Positions 50,746 to 59,053 of a stretch of 64,000 nucleotides of DNA are shown piece by piece. A program made the position numbers and the translations under genes. Numbering within the stretch: position 1 is the stretch's first letter; each line of letters begins with the position of its first letter. The notes under the pieces were generated by a model, which saw nothing but the letters and a program-made list of their open reading frames with translations, did not search any database and was not told the origin of the DNA. This DNA is from Streptomyces scabiei 87.22 (GTDB lineage: Bacteria > Actinomycetota > Actinomycetes > Streptomycetales > Streptomycetaceae): NCBI RefSeq assembly GCF_000091305.1, contig NC_013929.1:6820001-6884000 (forward strand), in the 5' to 3' direction.

Positions 50746-52200
50746 CTACGACCCCACGCCCGCCGAATCCCGTACCTCCGGCGTCTCCAGCCGCCGCGCC
50801 GTCCGCGCCGCGGTCTCCCGCGCCCACGCGCCCGTGGTGACCGCGCCCAGCACCAGGACGGCGAAGCCGCACACGGCGACGATCCACCAGGCGGGACGGG
50901 CGGCCGACACGAACGCGTCGGCGTACGAGGACGCGCCGATGCCCGCCGCCAGGACCGCGCCGATCACCGCGACCCCCAGCGTCTGGCCGATCTGGCGGCT
51001 GGTGGAGGCGACCGCCGCGGCCACCCCGGCCTGGGCGCGCGGCATCCCGGACACGGCGGTGTTGGTGATGGGCGCGTTGACGAAGCCGAAGCCGAGGCCG
51101 AACAGGACGTAGCCGATGACGAGGGTGACGTTCCCGGTCTCGGCCTCGAACGCCGCGAACAGCACCCCGCTCGCGGTCATGGCGATCCCGGCGATCAGCA
51201 GCGGCAGCCGCGGCCCCCGGCTGCCGACCAGCCGGCCGGCGACGGGCGCGCAGACGAAGCAGAGGACCGCCATCGGCAGCATCCACAGGCCGGCGTGCAG
51301 GGCGTCCAGGCCGCGCACGTTCTGCAGGTACAGCGTCGACAGGAACAGGAAGCCGCCGAGCCCGGCGAACGCGCTGACCGCTATCACCGTCGCCCCGCTG
51401 AACGGGGCCGAGCGGAAGAAGCGCAGGTCGATGAGGGGTTCCTCGCGGCGGGGCTCGTAGCGCAGCAGGCCGAGCAGTGCGGCGAGGGCGACGGCACCGA
51501 GGGCGAGGGTCCGGGGGAGCGGCGCGGTCGGCGCCTCGATGATCGCGTAGGTGAGGGAGCCGAGCAGCGCGATGACGAGGAGCTGGCCGACGGGATCGGG
51601 GCGGCGGGCCTTCGGGGCGCGGGACTCGGGGACGAACCGCCAGGTCAGCAGGAGCGCGGCCAGTCCGACCGGCAGGTTGATCCAGAAGATCGAGCGCCAG
51701 CCGACCGACTCCACCAGCAGCCCGCCGATGATCGGTCCGGCGGCCATAGAGATGCCCACGACCGCGCCCCAGGCACCGATCGCCCGGGCCCGCTCGCGGG
51801 GGTCCGTGAACGTGTTGGTGATGATCGACATGGCCACCGGGTTGAGCATCGAACCGCCGACGGCCTGCACCATGCGGAAGACGACCAGCGACTCCAGGTT
51901 CGGCGCGAGGGAGCACAGCAGGGAACCGGCCGCGAAGACGACCAGGCCCGCCATGAAGACCCGCCTGCGGCCGATCCGGTCCGCGGTGGAGCCCGCCAGC
52001 ATCAGCAGGGCCGCCAGGACCAGGGTGTAGGCGTCGATCGTCCACTGCAGGCCCGCCAGGCTCGCGTCCAGATCGCGCTGCATCGAGGGCAGGGCGACGT
52101 TCAGGACGGTGTTGTCCAGGCTCACGATCAGCAGGCTGGTGCAGCAGATCGCGAGCACGAGCAGACGGTGGCGGCGGCTGAGCTCGGGCATGCGGCCCAT
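50746..52200 (-). CDS. MFS exporter of the DHA2 (EmrB/QacA) family
   Basis: The 484-residue protein has 14 predicted helices, with SLDNTVLNVALPSMQRDL (motif D1) and AGSTADRIGRRRVFMAG (motif A), diagnostic for the 14-TMS drug:H+ antiporters. It ends in an Arg-rich cytoplasmic tail. The 72-base gap to dus holds CCTAACTAATGAATC, the only AT-rich patch, probably its promoter. No regulator gene lies beside it. Confidence 0.9.
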   Translation of the reverse strand: MGRMPELSRRHRLLVLAICCTSLLIVSLDNTVLNVALPSMQRDLDASLAGLQWTIDAYTLVLAALLMLAGSTADRIGRRRVFMAGLVVFAAGSLLCSLAPNLESLVVFRMVQAVGGSMLNPVAMSIITNTFTDPRERARAIGAWGAVVGISMAAGPIIGGLLVESVGWRSIFWINLPVGLAALLLTWRFVPESRAPKARRPDPVGQLLVIALLGSLTYAIIEAPTAPLPRTLALGAVALAALLGLLRYEPRREEPLIDLRFFRSAPFSGATVIAVSAFAGLGGFLFLSTLYLQNVRGLDALHAGLWMLPMAVLCFVCAPVAGRLVGSRGPRLPLLIAGIAMTASGVLFAAFEAETGNVTLVIGYVLFGLGFGFVNAPITNTAVSGMPRAQAGVAAAVASTSRQIGQTLGVAVIGAVLAAGIGASSYADAFVSAARPAWWIVAVCGFAVLVLGAVTTGAWARETAARTARRLETPEVRDSAGVGS

Positions 52201-52260
52201 CGTACGCCGGAGTCTGTAGTGCGCCTAACTAATGAATCGCGGGCAGGTGTCCCCGTGCGT

Positions 52261-52275
52261 GACAATGGGGGAATG
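52261..52275 (+). promoter_or_regulatory. Leaderless-type promoter of dus
   Basis: GACAAT at 52261-52266, six bases of G/A, then ATG at 52273. The spacing is the same as at other leaderless candidates in this window. Confidence 0.4.
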
Positions 52276-53427
52276 TCCACGCCCGTGTCCCTCGCGCCCG
52301 CCCCCCTGCGGATCGGCCCGCACACCGTCACCCCGCCCGTCGTCCTGGCCCCCATGGCCGGTATCACGAACGCGCCCTTCCGCACCCTGTGCCGGGAGTT
52401 CAGCGGCGGCAAGGGCCTGTTCGTCAGCGAGATGATCACCACGCGGGCGCTGGTCGAGCGCAACGAGAAGACCATGCAGCTGATCCGTTTCGACGCGACC
52501 GAGACGCCGCGCTCGATCCAGCTGTACGGCGTGGACCCGGCGACCGTCGGCAAGGCCGTCCGCATGATCGCGGAGGAGGGCCTGGCCGACCACATCGACC
52601 TCAACTTCGGCTGCCCGGTCCCCAAGGTGACCCGCAAGGGCGGCGGCTCGGCCCTCCCGTACAAGCGGAACTTGCTGCGCGCGATCCTCCGCGAGGCGGT
52701 GAGCGGGGCGGGTGACCTGCCGGTCACCATGAAGATGCGCAAGGGCATCGACGACGACCACATCACCTACCTCGACGCCGGCCGTATCGCCGTGGAGGAG
52801 GGCGTCACCGCGATCGCCCTGCACGGCCGCACCGCCGCCCAGCACTACGGCGGCACGGCCGACTGGGACGCCATCGCCCGCCTCAAGGAGCACGTCCCCG
52901 AGATCCCCGTCCTCGGCAACGGCGACATCTGGTCGGCCGAGGACGCGCTGCGGATGGTCCGCGAGACCGGCTGCGACGGGGTGGTCGTCGGGCGCGGCTG
53001 TCTCGGGCGGCCGTGGCTGTTCGCGGACCTGGTGGCCGCGTTCGAGGGGCGCACGGAGGATCTCGCGCGGCCCGCGCTCCGGGAGGTCGCCGACGTCATG
53101 GTCCGGCACGCCACCCTGCTCGGTGAGTGGAGCGGCGACGAGGCCAAGGGTGTCGTCGACTTCCGTAAGCACGTGGCCTGGTACCTCAAGGGCTTCGCGG
53201 TCGGCTCCGAGATGCGCAAGCGCCTCGCGGTCACCTCCTCCCTCGCCGAACTCCGCGCCGGGCTGGACGAGCTGGACCTGGACCAGCCCTGGCCGACCGG
53301 AGCCGACGGCCCACGCGGCCGCACCTCCGGCAACAACCGCGTGGTCCTCCCGGACGGATGGCTCAAGGACCCCTACGACTGCGCAGGCGTAACGGAGGAA
53401 GCCGAACTGGACACGTCCGGAGGCTAG
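52273..53427 (+). CDS. dus: tRNA-dihydrouridine synthase (DusB type)
   Basis: The 384-residue flavoenzyme reduces uridine to dihydrouridine in tRNA. LAPMAGITNAPFRTLCREF is the Dus start, NFGCPVPKVTRKGGGSAL contains the catalytic Cys (about 113), and GNGDIWSAEDALRM and VGRGCLGRPWLF are the FMN sites. The C-terminal helical domain is present. The DusB branch is favoured by length and motif details. Followed by tandem repeats. Confidence 0.94.
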   Translation: MSTPVSLAPAPLRIGPHTVTPPVVLAPMAGITNAPFRTLCREFSGGKGLFVSEMITTRALVERNEKTMQLIRFDATETPRSIQLYGVDPATVGKAVRMIAEEGLADHIDLNFGCPVPKVTRKGGGSALPYKRNLLRAILREAVSGAGDLPVTMKMRKGIDDDHITYLDAGRIAVEEGVTAIALHGRTAAQHYGGTADWDAIARLKEHVPEIPVLGNGDIWSAEDALRMVRETGCDGVVVGRGCLGRPWLFADLVAAFEGRTEDLARPALREVADVMVRHATLLGEWSGDEAKGVVDFRKHVAWYLKGFAVGSEMRKRLAVTSSLAELRAGLDELDLDQPWPTGADGPRGRTSGNNRVVLPDGWLKDPYDCAGVTEEAELDTSGG

Positions 53428-53440
53428 CCACCGGCGCCCC

Positions 53441-53650
53441 GCAAGGGGCGCGAGCAACCCCCACGCACCCGAGGCCGTCGAATCACGCGCACCCCCGGGG
53501 CCCCGTCAGGGGCGCGGGGAACGGCGCGAGCAACCCCGACGCACCCGAGGCCGTCGAATCACGCGCACCCCCGGGGCCCCGTCAGGGGCGCGAGGAACGG
53601 CGCGAGCAACCCCCACGCACCCGCAGCCGCCCAAGCACACTCACCCCCGA
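53441..53650. repeat. 66-base tandem repeat related to the dispersed repeat (copy G)
   Basis: Units aligned on GTCAGGGGCGCG begin at 53515 and 53581, with an earlier partial unit from about 53441. The shared parts are GCGCGAGCAACCCC, ACGCACCCGAGGCCGTCG and CACCCCCGGGGCCCC. The third unit diverges after GCACCCGCAGCC. The unit start matches the dispersed intergenic repeat, so this is a local expansion of it between convergent genes. Confidence 0.85.
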
Positions 53651-53686
53651 GCTAATAGGCGCCCCCCGCCCCACCCAGCGGAGCGC

Positions 53687-55627
53687 TCACGCTCCGCCGA
53701 CCGCCGTCAGCAGAGCCAACGGCGCCGCCGCCGAGCGCGACTCCCGGACACACGCGTGCGGATACGGCACCGGCTCCGGATGCGTGTCCCGTCCGTACCC
53801 GGCCAGCACCTCGGGCAGCCGGTGCCCCGCCGCCGTCGCCGCGTCCACCATGCCGGAGGCCACCGCCCGCGCCTCGTCGTGCAGCCCGTACCGCGCCAGC
53901 CCCAGCGTGATCAGCGCGTTGTCGTGCGGCCACACCGACCCCCGGTGGTACGACAGCGGGTGGTACGCGGGCTGCCCGGCGGCCAGCGTCCGCACCCCCC
54001 AGCCGGAGAAGAAGTCCGGCTCCAGGAGCCGCCGGCCCACCTGCTTCCCGTACTCCTTGTCCAGCAGTCCCGACCACAGCAGATGCCCCGCGTCCGACGC
54101 GAGCGCGTCGACCTGCCACCCCTCGCTGTCCAGCGCCAGCGCGGGAAACCCGTGCCCGGGCATCCAGAAGTCCCGCTGGAAACGGTCCCGGAGATCACCC
54201 GCGGCCTGTTCGAGCAGCGCCGCGTACACCTCGTCCTCCCAGACCGTGCGCGCCAGCACGGCGGTGCGGCGCAGCGCGTCGTAGGCGTACCCCTGCGCGC
54301 CCGCCGCCATCACCGGTCCGGCGGCGGGCCTGCTGCCGTCGGCGGAGCAGATCGAGCCGGGGGAGTCCTTCCAGTTCTGGTTGGCGAGGCCGCCCTGGTC
54401 GGCGCGGTAGACCAGATACCCGCGCGAGGTGAGGCCGCCGTGGTCGAGCATCCAGCCGACCGCCGCCCGCGCCTGGGCTTCGAGGCGGCGGGCCAGGGTG
54501 ACGTCCCCGGTCTGCTCCACGTACGCGCCGAGCAGCACCAGGAACAGCGGGGTCGCGTCCACCGAGCCGTAGTAACGCCCGTACGGCACCTGCCCGAAGT
54601 GCGCCAGCTCACCGTGCCGCACCTCGTGCACGATCTTGCCGGGCTGGGCCACCGAACCGACGCCGACCTCCGTCGCCTGCGCCGCGGCGAGCGCGAGCAG
54701 CGTGGCGGCGGCCGGCTCCGGGCGGTAGGGGAGCGCGAAGAGGGAGGTCAGCAGGGCGTCCCGGCCGAGGAGGGTGAGGAACCAGGGCGCTCCGGCGGCG
54801 GGCACCCGCAGGTTCTCCCCCTCCGGCCCGGTCGCCGGGACCTGGAGCGCCGCCAGATCGGCGAGCCCGCGCGCGCACGCGGCGGCCAGCTCCGGCCAGC
54901 CGGTGGGGAAGGCCACGCCCTCCATGAACTCGCCCTCCACCGCGAGGAGCCGGTCCCGCACGGCGCCCGGTGAGCGCGGCACCCGCAGGGCCCGCCGGTC
55001 ACCGTGCGGCCGTGCCATCACCCGGCAGGTCAGCTCCGCCGAGCCGTGCGGCGCGAGATCGAGGGCCCAGACCAGGCGCCGCGCGCCCGTCCCGGTCTCC
55101 TCCACACCGTCCGGCGCGGGCTCGGCCGTCACGGTCGTGCACGACCGCCACTCGCCCCGCCGGTAGGTGAACTCCACCCCGTCGTCGAGCACGTCACGTT
55201 TCCTGACGACACCGCTCTTGGCGTAGGTGCGGAAGTCGGAGCGCAGCTCGAACTGGTCGGTGAAGTCGGCGTCCGCGGTGATGGCGATCCGTACGGTCGT
55301 CGCCTCCGGACGGTTGCTCGTGATCCGCAGGGTCTCCACGAAGGCACTGTCGGAGACCGCCTGCTCACGGAAGAGCGTGTACGCGGGCGGCTCCCGGCGC
55401 CCGCCCCGGGGCACGAGCACACAGCGCGCCGTGTCCCCGCCGGCCACCGGTGTGAGCGTCTCGGGGACCGCCCCGTCGACGGTCAGCTGCCACCGGCTCA
55501 GATGCCGGGCGTCCCGCACGAACAGCCCGTCCGGTGCGCTGCCGCCCCGTACTCCGCTGATGTCGCCGCCGTCGCCCACGGCGGCGAACGTCCCGCCGCG
55601 CACGAGCAGGTGCTGCCGGTCCGTCAT
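53687..55627 (-). CDS. Glycogen-debranching-type amylo-alpha-1,6-glucosidase family protein
   Basis: The 646-residue protein has an N-terminal glycogen-debranching N-domain (GDGGDISGVRGGSAPDGLFVRDARHLSRWQL) and a C-terminal (alpha/alpha)6 barrel with WFLTLLGRDALLTSLFALPY, GEIVHEVRHGEL-like KIVHEVRHGELAHFG and SVWPHDNALITLGL, typical of GDE/GH133-like enzymes. No signal peptide, so it acts in the cytosol. Its ATG overlaps the upstream GH gene stop by four bases. Substrate uncertain: glycogen-like or an oligosaccharide. Confidence 0.87.
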   Translation of the reverse strand: MTDRQHLLVRGGTFAAVGDGGDISGVRGGSAPDGLFVRDARHLSRWQLTVDGAVPETLTPVAGGDTARCVLVPRGGRREPPAYTLFREQAVSDSAFVETLRITSNRPEATTVRIAITADADFTDQFELRSDFRTYAKSGVVRKRDVLDDGVEFTYRRGEWRSCTTVTAEPAPDGVEETGTGARRLVWALDLAPHGSAELTCRVMARPHGDRRALRVPRSPGAVRDRLLAVEGEFMEGVAFPTGWPELAAACARGLADLAALQVPATGPEGENLRVPAAGAPWFLTLLGRDALLTSLFALPYRPEPAAATLLALAAAQATEVGVGSVAQPGKIVHEVRHGELAHFGQVPYGRYYGSVDATPLFLVLLGAYVEQTGDVTLARRLEAQARAAVGWMLDHGGLTSRGYLVYRADQGGLANQNWKDSPGSICSADGSRPAAGPVMAAGAQGYAYDALRRTAVLARTVWEDEVYAALLEQAAGDLRDRFQRDFWMPGHGFPALALDSEGWQVDALASDAGHLLWSGLLDKEYGKQVGRRLLEPDFFSGWGVRTLAAGQPAYHPLSYHRGSVWPHDNALITLGLARYGLHDEARAVASGMVDAATAAGHRLPEVLAGYGRDTHPEPVPYPHACVRESRSAAAPLALLTAVGGA

Positions 55628-57159
55628 CCCCGGTCCCCTCCCTGGTCACTCATGCCGAACACGACCTCGTCGTCGTGCTGCCGTTCGCCGTACGGACCGT
55701 GGTGCGGCCCGCGGTCATGGTCGTGGTCACGATCGTGCTGCCGGCCGGCGTGCCGGCCGCCCCGGTGCAGCAGGTCGAGGGTGAGCGCGGCGGTCCAGCC
55801 GAAGCCGAGCGCCCCGCACGCCTCGCCGGTGTACGGGTCCACGTACTCGGCGAACCCGGAGGCACCCGCGGTCTCCAGCAGCGCCGCCCGCAGCGCGTCG
55901 GCCCGGTCCTGCTCCCCGTGCAGCCGCAGCCCCCGCTCCAGCAGCCAGTTGGTGTTGAACCAGGCGGGCCCGCGCCAGTACCGGTGCGGATCGAAGGCGT
56001 CCCCGGTCAGGTCGTACGACGGCACGAGCCGGGTGGTCACGCCCAGTCCGAAGCGCGGCCCGTGGACCGTCCGGACGAGCGCGGCCGTGAGGTCGCGCGG
56101 GAGGCCGGGGAGCAGCAGGGGGAGCAGGCCGGAGACGCAGCGCTCGGGAACGAGGGCGTCCGTGGTGACGTCCCGGCAGAGGAACATCTCCTCGGCCGGG
56201 TCCCACAGCCGCTCCACCAGCGCCGACGTCAGGCGCTCGGCCCGCGCGTGCCGGGCGGTCGCCGGCGCGCCCAGCTCCCCGGCGATGCGGGCGAGGGCGT
56301 GCTCGGAGGCGATGAGGAGGGCGTTGAAGGCCGGGTCCTCGACGGCGAACTCGCCCTGTCCGTCGGCATACCCGGCGTCCCGGTAGTCCGCCGCCAGCCG
56401 CACGTACCGCCCGTAGTCCAGATCCGTCGGCCGGTCCTCGGCCGCGCCGTGGTCGAGGTCGGCGCGCCGGAAGGAGCGGGCCGGGGCGGGGGCGATCCGG
56501 GCGAGGGGCGCGTCCCAGGCCGGGCTGTTGTCCATGCCCTGCTCCCAGGGGTGGACGACCGACACCAGGCCGCCGCCGCCCAGGTCGCGGCGGTGCAGCA
56601 GATAGCGGTGCCAGGCCGCCAGCCGCGGGTACGCCCGGGCCAGGAAACCGCGTGCCCGGGAGAGCCCGGGGTCCGCCCGGTGCACCAGCCACGCCGCCAG
56701 CGCGTGCACCGGCGGCTGCACGATCCCCGAGGTCTGCGGCGAGGCCGGGGCACCCGCGGCGCGTCCCGCTGTCGAGGAGCGCCAGAAGTCGGGGCTCGGG
56801 AAGTACGCGTCCAGCGGCACCGCGGCGTTGAACACGATGTGCGGGATCCGTCCGTCGCCCCACTGCGCACCGAGGAGCGTCTCCAGCTCGGTCTGCGCCC
56901 GCAGCGGCGACAGATGGCGCAGTCCGATCGCGATGAACGCCGAGTCCCACGACCACTGGTGGGGGTAGAGCGTGCGCGACGGCACCGTGGACCGCCCCGT
57001 CCAGTTGTCGGCCAGCACCCTGGCCGCGGCCCGGTGCAGCGAGCCCGCGGAGGCGGTGGAGCCGGTCACCGCGGTCGGCGCGGACGGATCGTATACATCG
57101 CCGCCGACGTGCGCGTCCGTCCCGGACCGACGGGCGGTGAGCTGGGTAGTGCGATCCAC
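55624..57159 (-). CDS. MGH1-like (GH63-type) glycoside hydrolase with His-rich tail
   Basis: The 511-residue (alpha/alpha)6-barrel protein shows YPHQWSWDSAFIAIGLRHL, QGMDNSPAWD and RYWRGPAWFNTNWLLERGL, the pattern of GH63-related glucosylglycerate or mannosylglycerate hydrolases. Catalytic acids probably lie in the WDSAF and EYVDPYTGE segments. The last 46 residues (after LLHRGGRHAG) form a His/Asp/Arg-rich tail, including QHDRDHDHDRGPHHGP, that is not part of the fold. First gene of an operon with the debranching-type gene, divergent from a ROK regulator. Confidence 0.85.
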   Translation of the reverse strand: MDRTTQLTARRSGTDAHVGGDVYDPSAPTAVTGSTASAGSLHRAAARVLADNWTGRSTVPSRTLYPHQWSWDSAFIAIGLRHLSPLRAQTELETLLGAQWGDGRIPHIVFNAAVPLDAYFPSPDFWRSSTAGRAAGAPASPQTSGIVQPPVHALAAWLVHRADPGLSRARGFLARAYPRLAAWHRYLLHRRDLGGGGLVSVVHPWEQGMDNSPAWDAPLARIAPAPARSFRRADLDHGAAEDRPTDLDYGRYVRLAADYRDAGYADGQGEFAVEDPAFNALLIASEHALARIAGELGAPATARHARAERLTSALVERLWDPAEEMFLCRDVTTDALVPERCVSGLLPLLLPGLPRDLTAALVRTVHGPRFGLGVTTRLVPSYDLTGDAFDPHRYWRGPAWFNTNWLLERGLRLHGEQDRADALRAALLETAGASGFAEYVDPYTGEACGALGFGWTAALTLDLLHRGGRHAGRQHDRDHDHDRGPHHGPYGERQHDDEVVFGMSDQGGDRG

Positions 57160-57212
57160 GCAGGGCTCCCTGAGGACAAGGTGCCGACCGGTTCGGCAGT
57201 AGCTACCGTAGG

Positions 57213-57228
57213 GTTACGTCTACTTAAC
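57213..57228. promoter_or_regulatory. Palindromic site between the GH operon and the ROK gene
   Basis: GTTACGTCTACTTAAC pairs 12 of 16 positions as GTTAnGTnnACnTAAC. It lies 54 bases upstream of the GH start and 86 bases from the ROK start, in a locally AT-rich stretch (57213-57260). It suits a ROK-family or other sugar-responsive repressor. Confidence 0.5.
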
Positions 57229-57314
57229 ACGCAAAACCCAATATGTAATGCAGAGTTGGTGAACGCAAGAGGGTACGCGGGAGTGAATGCGGAAGAAGCC
57301 GCGACAATGGCGGC

Positions 57315-58535
57315 ATGAGCGGAAGGGGTGTGAGGGTGGGCAGTCATGCCGGTGCCGGAGATCTGCTGGAGCTGGTCCGCAGCGGCCGGGCGACCACCCG
57401 TGGCGCGCTCCAGCAGGCCACCGGCCTGTCCCGGGCGACGGTGGGCCAGCGTCTGGACCGTCTCTTCCGTGCGGGCTGGCTCCGCGAGGGCGCCGGCGGA
57501 CCCGTGGGTTCCCCGCTCGGCGGACGCCCGTCCATCACCCTGGAGTTCGACGACGCGCATGCCCTCGTCCTCGCCGCCGACCTCGACACCCGCCACGCCC
57601 GTGCCGCCGTCCTCTCCCTCACCGGCGAGATCCAGGCCGAACACAGCGGCACCCTGGTCATCGAGGAGGGCCCCGACGCCGTACTGGACGAACTGGGGCG
57701 CTGGTTCGCCGAGTTGCTGGCGAAGGAGGGGCGCCCGGCGCACGCGGTCTGCGGCATCGGCCTCGCCGTGCCCGGCCCCGTCGACAGCGAGACCGGCCGG
57801 GTCGTCCAGCCGCCGATCATGCCCGGCTGGGACGGCTACGACATAAGGGCACGCATGGCCCGCGCCTTCGCCGAACACGCGTCCGGACCGTCCGAGGTTC
57901 CGGTCCTCGTCGACAACGACGCCAACCTCATGGCGTACGGCGAACAGCGCACCGGGTACGCCGACTGCTCGGCCTTCGCGCTGGTCAAGGTGTCCACCGG
58001 TATCGGCGCGGGCATGGTGGTCGGGGGCTCCATATACCGGGGCGTCGACGGCGGGGCCGGCGACATCGGCCACATCCGTATCCCGCAGGGAGCGGACGCG
58101 CTGTGCAGGTGCGGCTCGTACGGCTGTCTCGCCGCGGTCGCGAGCGGCGGCGCCGTGGCGCGACGGCTGGCGGAGGCGGGGGTGCCCGCGGCCTCCGGCT
58201 CGGACGTACGGGAACTGCTGGCCGCCGGACACCCGGGCGCGACGGCGCTCGCGCGGGAGGCGGGCCGGGCCGTCGGGGACGTCCTGGCGACGGTGGTGAC
58301 CCTGCTGAACCCGGGCGTCCTGATGATCGCGGGAGATCTGGCCGGAACCCCCTTCCTCACGGGCGTCCGCGAACTGCTCTACCAGCGGGCCCTGCCCCGC
58401 TCCACCGCCCACCTGGACGTGGTGACCTCCAGACTGGGGGAGCGGGCGGGCCTGATCGGGGCGGCCGCCCAGGTCGTCGAGCACCTGTACGCGCCGGAGC
58501 GCGCGGAGGAACGGCTGGCGGCGCTGGGGGTGTGA
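57315..58535 (+). CDS. ROK family transcriptional regulator
   Basis: The 406-residue protein has an N-terminal winged helix (DLLELVRSGRATTRGALQQATGLSRATVGQRLDRLF, 15-60) and a sugar-kinase-like ROK domain with VLVDNDANLMAYGEQ, GTGIGAG-like STGIGAGMVV, GGAGDIGHIRI (the GH zinc-motif His) and CRCGSYGCLAAVAS (the CxCGxxGC zinc motif). It is divergent from the glycoside hydrolase operon and probably controls it. GACAAT at 57303-57308 six bases before the ATG predicts a leaderless mRNA. Confidence 0.9.
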   Translation: MSGRGVRVGSHAGAGDLLELVRSGRATTRGALQQATGLSRATVGQRLDRLFRAGWLREGAGGPVGSPLGGRPSITLEFDDAHALVLAADLDTRHARAAVLSLTGEIQAEHSGTLVIEEGPDAVLDELGRWFAELLAKEGRPAHAVCGIGLAVPGPVDSETGRVVQPPIMPGWDGYDIRARMARAFAEHASGPSEVPVLVDNDANLMAYGEQRTGYADCSAFALVKVSTGIGAGMVVGGSIYRGVDGGAGDIGHIRIPQGADALCRCGSYGCLAAVASGGAVARRLAEAGVPAASGSDVRELLAAGHPGATALAREAGRAVGDVLATVVTLLNPGVLMIAGDLAGTPFLTGVRELLYQRALPRSTAHLDVVTSRLGERAGLIGAAAQVVEHLYAPERAEERLAALGV

Positions 58536-58736
58536 GGCGGCGCCTGGGGCGTGAGGTGGCGCCTGAGGTGTGAGGTGGCGGCGCCGGGGTGTGCGGCGGG
58601 CCGCCGCTCGTCCGAGCGGGCCGGGGGCGTGCCCCGCGCCCGTATGACGGGCGTGTTGCCGTCCCGGTCTTCGGTCCGCATCGTGAAATCCGGGCTCTCC
58701 GGAGGGCGTGATTCTCGCCACCTCTGATAGTGCTTG

Positions 58737-58750
58737 CGCTCAGATGAGCG
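58737..58750. promoter_or_regulatory. Palindrome CGCTCAGATGAGCG, first of a pair
   Basis: Perfect 6-bp arms CGCTCA/TGAGCG around GA. The same arms recur around TT at 58838, 101 bases later. Probable operator for one dimeric regulator. Confidence 0.55.
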
Positions 58751-58773
58751 AATCATGGGCGGTTCCGCGACTT

Positions 58774-58802
58774 CAAAGGGTGGCACTCGGTGCCACCCTT
58801 TG
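58774..58802. terminator. 13-bp hairpin between ROK and ppdK
   Basis: CAAAGGGTGGCAC (58774-58786) pairs perfectly with 58790-58802 over TCG. No T-run follows. It is the likely terminator of the ROK transcript and sits between the two palindromes. Confidence 0.7.
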
Positions 58803-58837
58803 ATCGTTCATCGAGCGAACTCAGGCGTGTGGAATGC

Positions 58838-58851
58838 CGCTCATTTGAGCG
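58838..58851. promoter_or_regulatory. Palindrome CGCTCATTTGAGCG, second of a pair
   Basis: Same perfect arms as the site at 58737 with TT at the centre. It lies about 215 bases before the ppdK start and 71 bases before TTGACT. Confidence 0.55.
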
Positions 58852-59053
58852 CATGAGGGGCCTGGTGGGCGGAGGTGCGTTCAAGAGGTGAACACATTCC
58901 CGCTTGGTTCCTTGCCAAGCCTTGACTTTCGATCTCCTGGCGGACGGGTGGTTACGGGCGCATGACGCGCAAGTGGACGTACCCAGGTGCCTTCGATCTG
59001 GGTATGTTCCTGGCCGTCAGGGCAGCCACCGCGTCCTCAAGGAGTTGGGACCT

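Larger units (their letters stand above)
58536..59053. other. 518-base control region before ppdK
   Basis: There is no gene here. In order it holds CGCTCAGATGAGCG (58737), a 13-bp hairpin (58774-58802), CGCTCATTTGAGCG (58838), GCTTGG-N7-CCAAGC (58902-58920), TTGACT (58922-58927) and TACCCAG-N11-CTGGGTA (58980-59004). The first 190 bases after the ROK stop are GC-rich and featureless. The density of symmetrical sites marks it as a regulatory leader for ppdK. Confidence 0.7.

Noticed and set aside
53441..53650. CRISPR-like appearance of direct repeats
   Set aside because: The units are contiguous with no unique spacers of constant length, and they match the dispersed intergenic element.
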